Origin: 66-474 sp035249175
GTDB taxonomy: Bacteria; Pseudomonadota; Gammaproteobacteria; Xanthomonadales; Rhodanobacteraceae
Reading direction: 5' to 3'
Length of the DNA: 16,429 bases
Assembly: GCA_035249175.1 (NCBI GenBank)
Contig: DATFGT010000120.1
Coordinates: 1-16,429 of the forward strand
This document shows positions 15,496 to 16,429 of the stretch, in pieces (the stretch's first letter is position 1; each line of letters opens with the position of its first letter). The notes beneath the pieces are model-generated. The model ran no database searches. It was not told the DNA's origin and saw only the letters and a program-made list of their open reading frames with translations. Made by a program: the position numbers and the translations under genes.

Positions 15496-16166
15496 GTTTG
15501 CTTCCGCGCGTGATAGCGCGCGGCGATGCGCGCGACCAGCGCTTTCGCCAATTCGGACTTGGACGCGCGCGGCAAGGTTTCGCTGCCGCCCGGCCAGATC
15601 AGTTCCAGCGCGTTGTCGTCGACGCCGATCCCGACGTTTTCGTCGACGTGATTGGCTGCCAACATGTCCAATTTCTTGCGTTGCAATTTTTCCCGCGCGT
15701 GTTCGGCGACGTGGTCGGTTTCGGCCGCGAAGCCGACCACGAACGGGCGCGGATTGCGCGCCGCGACTTCGGCCAGGATGTCGGGATTTTCGACAAGCTC
15801 CAGCACCGGCGCGCCGGACGCGTTTTTTTTGATCTTGCGCGAGGAATAGCCGGTGACGCGCCAGTCGGCGACCGCAGCGGTCGCGATGAAAATATCGGCG
15901 CCGTCCACCGCACGCATCACCGCATCGCGCATCTGCAAGGCGCTGCGAACGTCCTCTCGGCGCGCGACGCCGGCGGGCGTCGTCAGTGCGACCGGGCCGG
16001 CGATCAGGGTAACGTCCGCGCCCTCTGCGACGCAGGCTTCGGCAATGGCAAATCCCATCTTGCCGGAACTGCGGTTGCCGAGGAATCGCACCGGGTCGAT
16101 GTCCTCGTAAGTCGGCCCGGCATCGATCACGATCTTGACGCCGGCCAACGCTTTTTCATGCAACAT
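15492..16166 (-). CDS. coaB: CoaB: phosphopantothenate-cysteine ligase, separate frame
   Basis: Joins 4'-phosphopantothenate to cysteine using CTP, the second step of coenzyme A synthesis. It has 224 residues and covers the whole CoaB domain: AGPTYEDIDPVRFLGNRSSGKMG near the start, TAAVADWRV in the middle, KIKKNASG with the catalytic lysine region, and VGFAAETD. In most proteobacteria this is the C-terminal half of bifunctional CoaBC. Here it lies in a different frame from CoaC (shifted by one base), with its own ATG 8 nt before the CoaC stop codon. GGGCGG upstream is a poor ribosome binding site. The two parts could be separately translated, coupled proteins, or one gene with a frameshift (natural or a sequence error). 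Since every CoaB motif is intact the domain itself looks functional. It overlaps dut by 4 nt. Confidence 0.85.
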   Translation of the reverse strand: MLHEKALAGVKIVIDAGPTYEDIDPVRFLGNRSSGKMGFAIAEACVAEGADVTLIAGPVALTTPAGVARREDVRSALQMRDAVMRAVDGADIFIATAAVADWRVTGYSSRKIKKNASGAPVLELVENPDILAEVAARNPRPFVVGFAAETDHVAEHAREKLQRKKLDMLAANHVDENVGIGVDDNALELIWPGGSETLPRASKSELAKALVARIAARYHARKQT

Positions 16167-16429
16167 GCGTGCCGCCCGGCGCCATCAGCGCCTGCACCAG
16201 TTGCTGCGGCTCCAGCATGCGGCCGGGGCCGGATTCACCTTCGGCGAGCGGGCCATTGGCGGGTCCAAGGATCGCGACGCCGCGCGCGCGCAACGTGGCG
16301 ACATTGGCCTGCGTCGCCGGGTGCAACCACATCCGATGGTTCATGGCTGGCGCGACAGCCAGCGGCGAGGTCGTGGCAAGGCACAAGGTGCAAAGCAGAT
16401 CATCGGCGAAGCCGTGCGCGAGTTTCGCG
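16156..16429 (-). CDS. coaC: CoaC: phosphopantothenoylcysteine decarboxylase, 5' end beyond the window
   Basis: The C-terminal part of the flavin-dependent decarboxylase that converts phosphopantothenoylcysteine to phosphopantetheine. The open frame runs in from the window edge (AKLAHGFADDLLCTLCLAT), so the gene is 5'-partial. It contains PAMNHRMW, the conserved PAMN substrate-binding motif, followed by ATQANVATLRARGV. The GPLAEGESGPGRM flap has glutamate where E. coli CoaBC has a cysteine (ACGD); this position varies among bacteria. The frame ends at a TGA (16158-16156) just after GPGRMLEPQQLVQALMAPGG, where bifunctional CoaBC would continue into CoaB. The catalytic histidine lies upstream, outside the window. 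See the coaB entry for the frame break. Confidence 0.82.
   Translation of the reverse strand, partial: AKLAHGFADDLLCTLCLATTSPLAVAPAMNHRMWLHPATQANVATLRARGVAILGPANGPLAEGESGPGRMLEPQQLVQALMAPGGTHVA

Overview
The window looks like chromosomal DNA from a GC-rich gammaproteobacterium, most likely of the order Lysobacterales (Xanthomonadales), possibly Rhodanobacteraceae. I infer this from three things: the grouping of anmK, an M23 peptidase and tyrS; the tight coaBC-dut-phosphomannomutase cluster; and a phosphomannomutase that carries a long membrane-anchored N-terminal extension. No rRNA, tRNA, CRISPR array, transposase or phage gene was recognised.

Left part (1-4110): anmK (cut by the window edge) and a MepM-like M23 peptidase lie on the minus strand, with the peptidase upstream. 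Both concern cell-wall metabolism: the peptidase opens peptidoglycan cross-links and AnmK recycles anhydroMurNAc. Divergent from them is tyrS, encoding tyrosyl-tRNA synthetase. The shared intergenic region holds a good sigma70-like promoter for each direction.

Middle part (4177-10454) looks more accessory. It holds a small secreted protein of unknown function, divergent from a large winged-helix/NTPase/TPR regulator. Next come an FAD-linked oxidase that overlaps the regulator tail to tail, a rhomboid protease, and a stand-alone class I glutamine amidotransferase. Gene directions alternate, so most are probably single transcription units.

Right part (10654-16429): an exported M28 zinc peptidase is followed by a terminator and a short block of palindromic intergenic repeats. 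Beyond it is a minus-strand operon, coaC-coaB, dut and the phosphomannomutase/phosphoglucomutase (coenzyme A synthesis, dUTP removal, sugar-nucleotide precursors), with gaps from -11 to +9 nt. The usual single coaBC gene is split here into two overlapping frames exactly at the CoaC/CoaB domain junction. That is the clearest anomaly in the window. Other points of interest are the regulator/secreted-protein pair with an inverted repeat between them, and the two-membrane-helix sensor-like extension of the phosphomannomutase. I found no clear evidence of a wholly undescribed multi-gene system.
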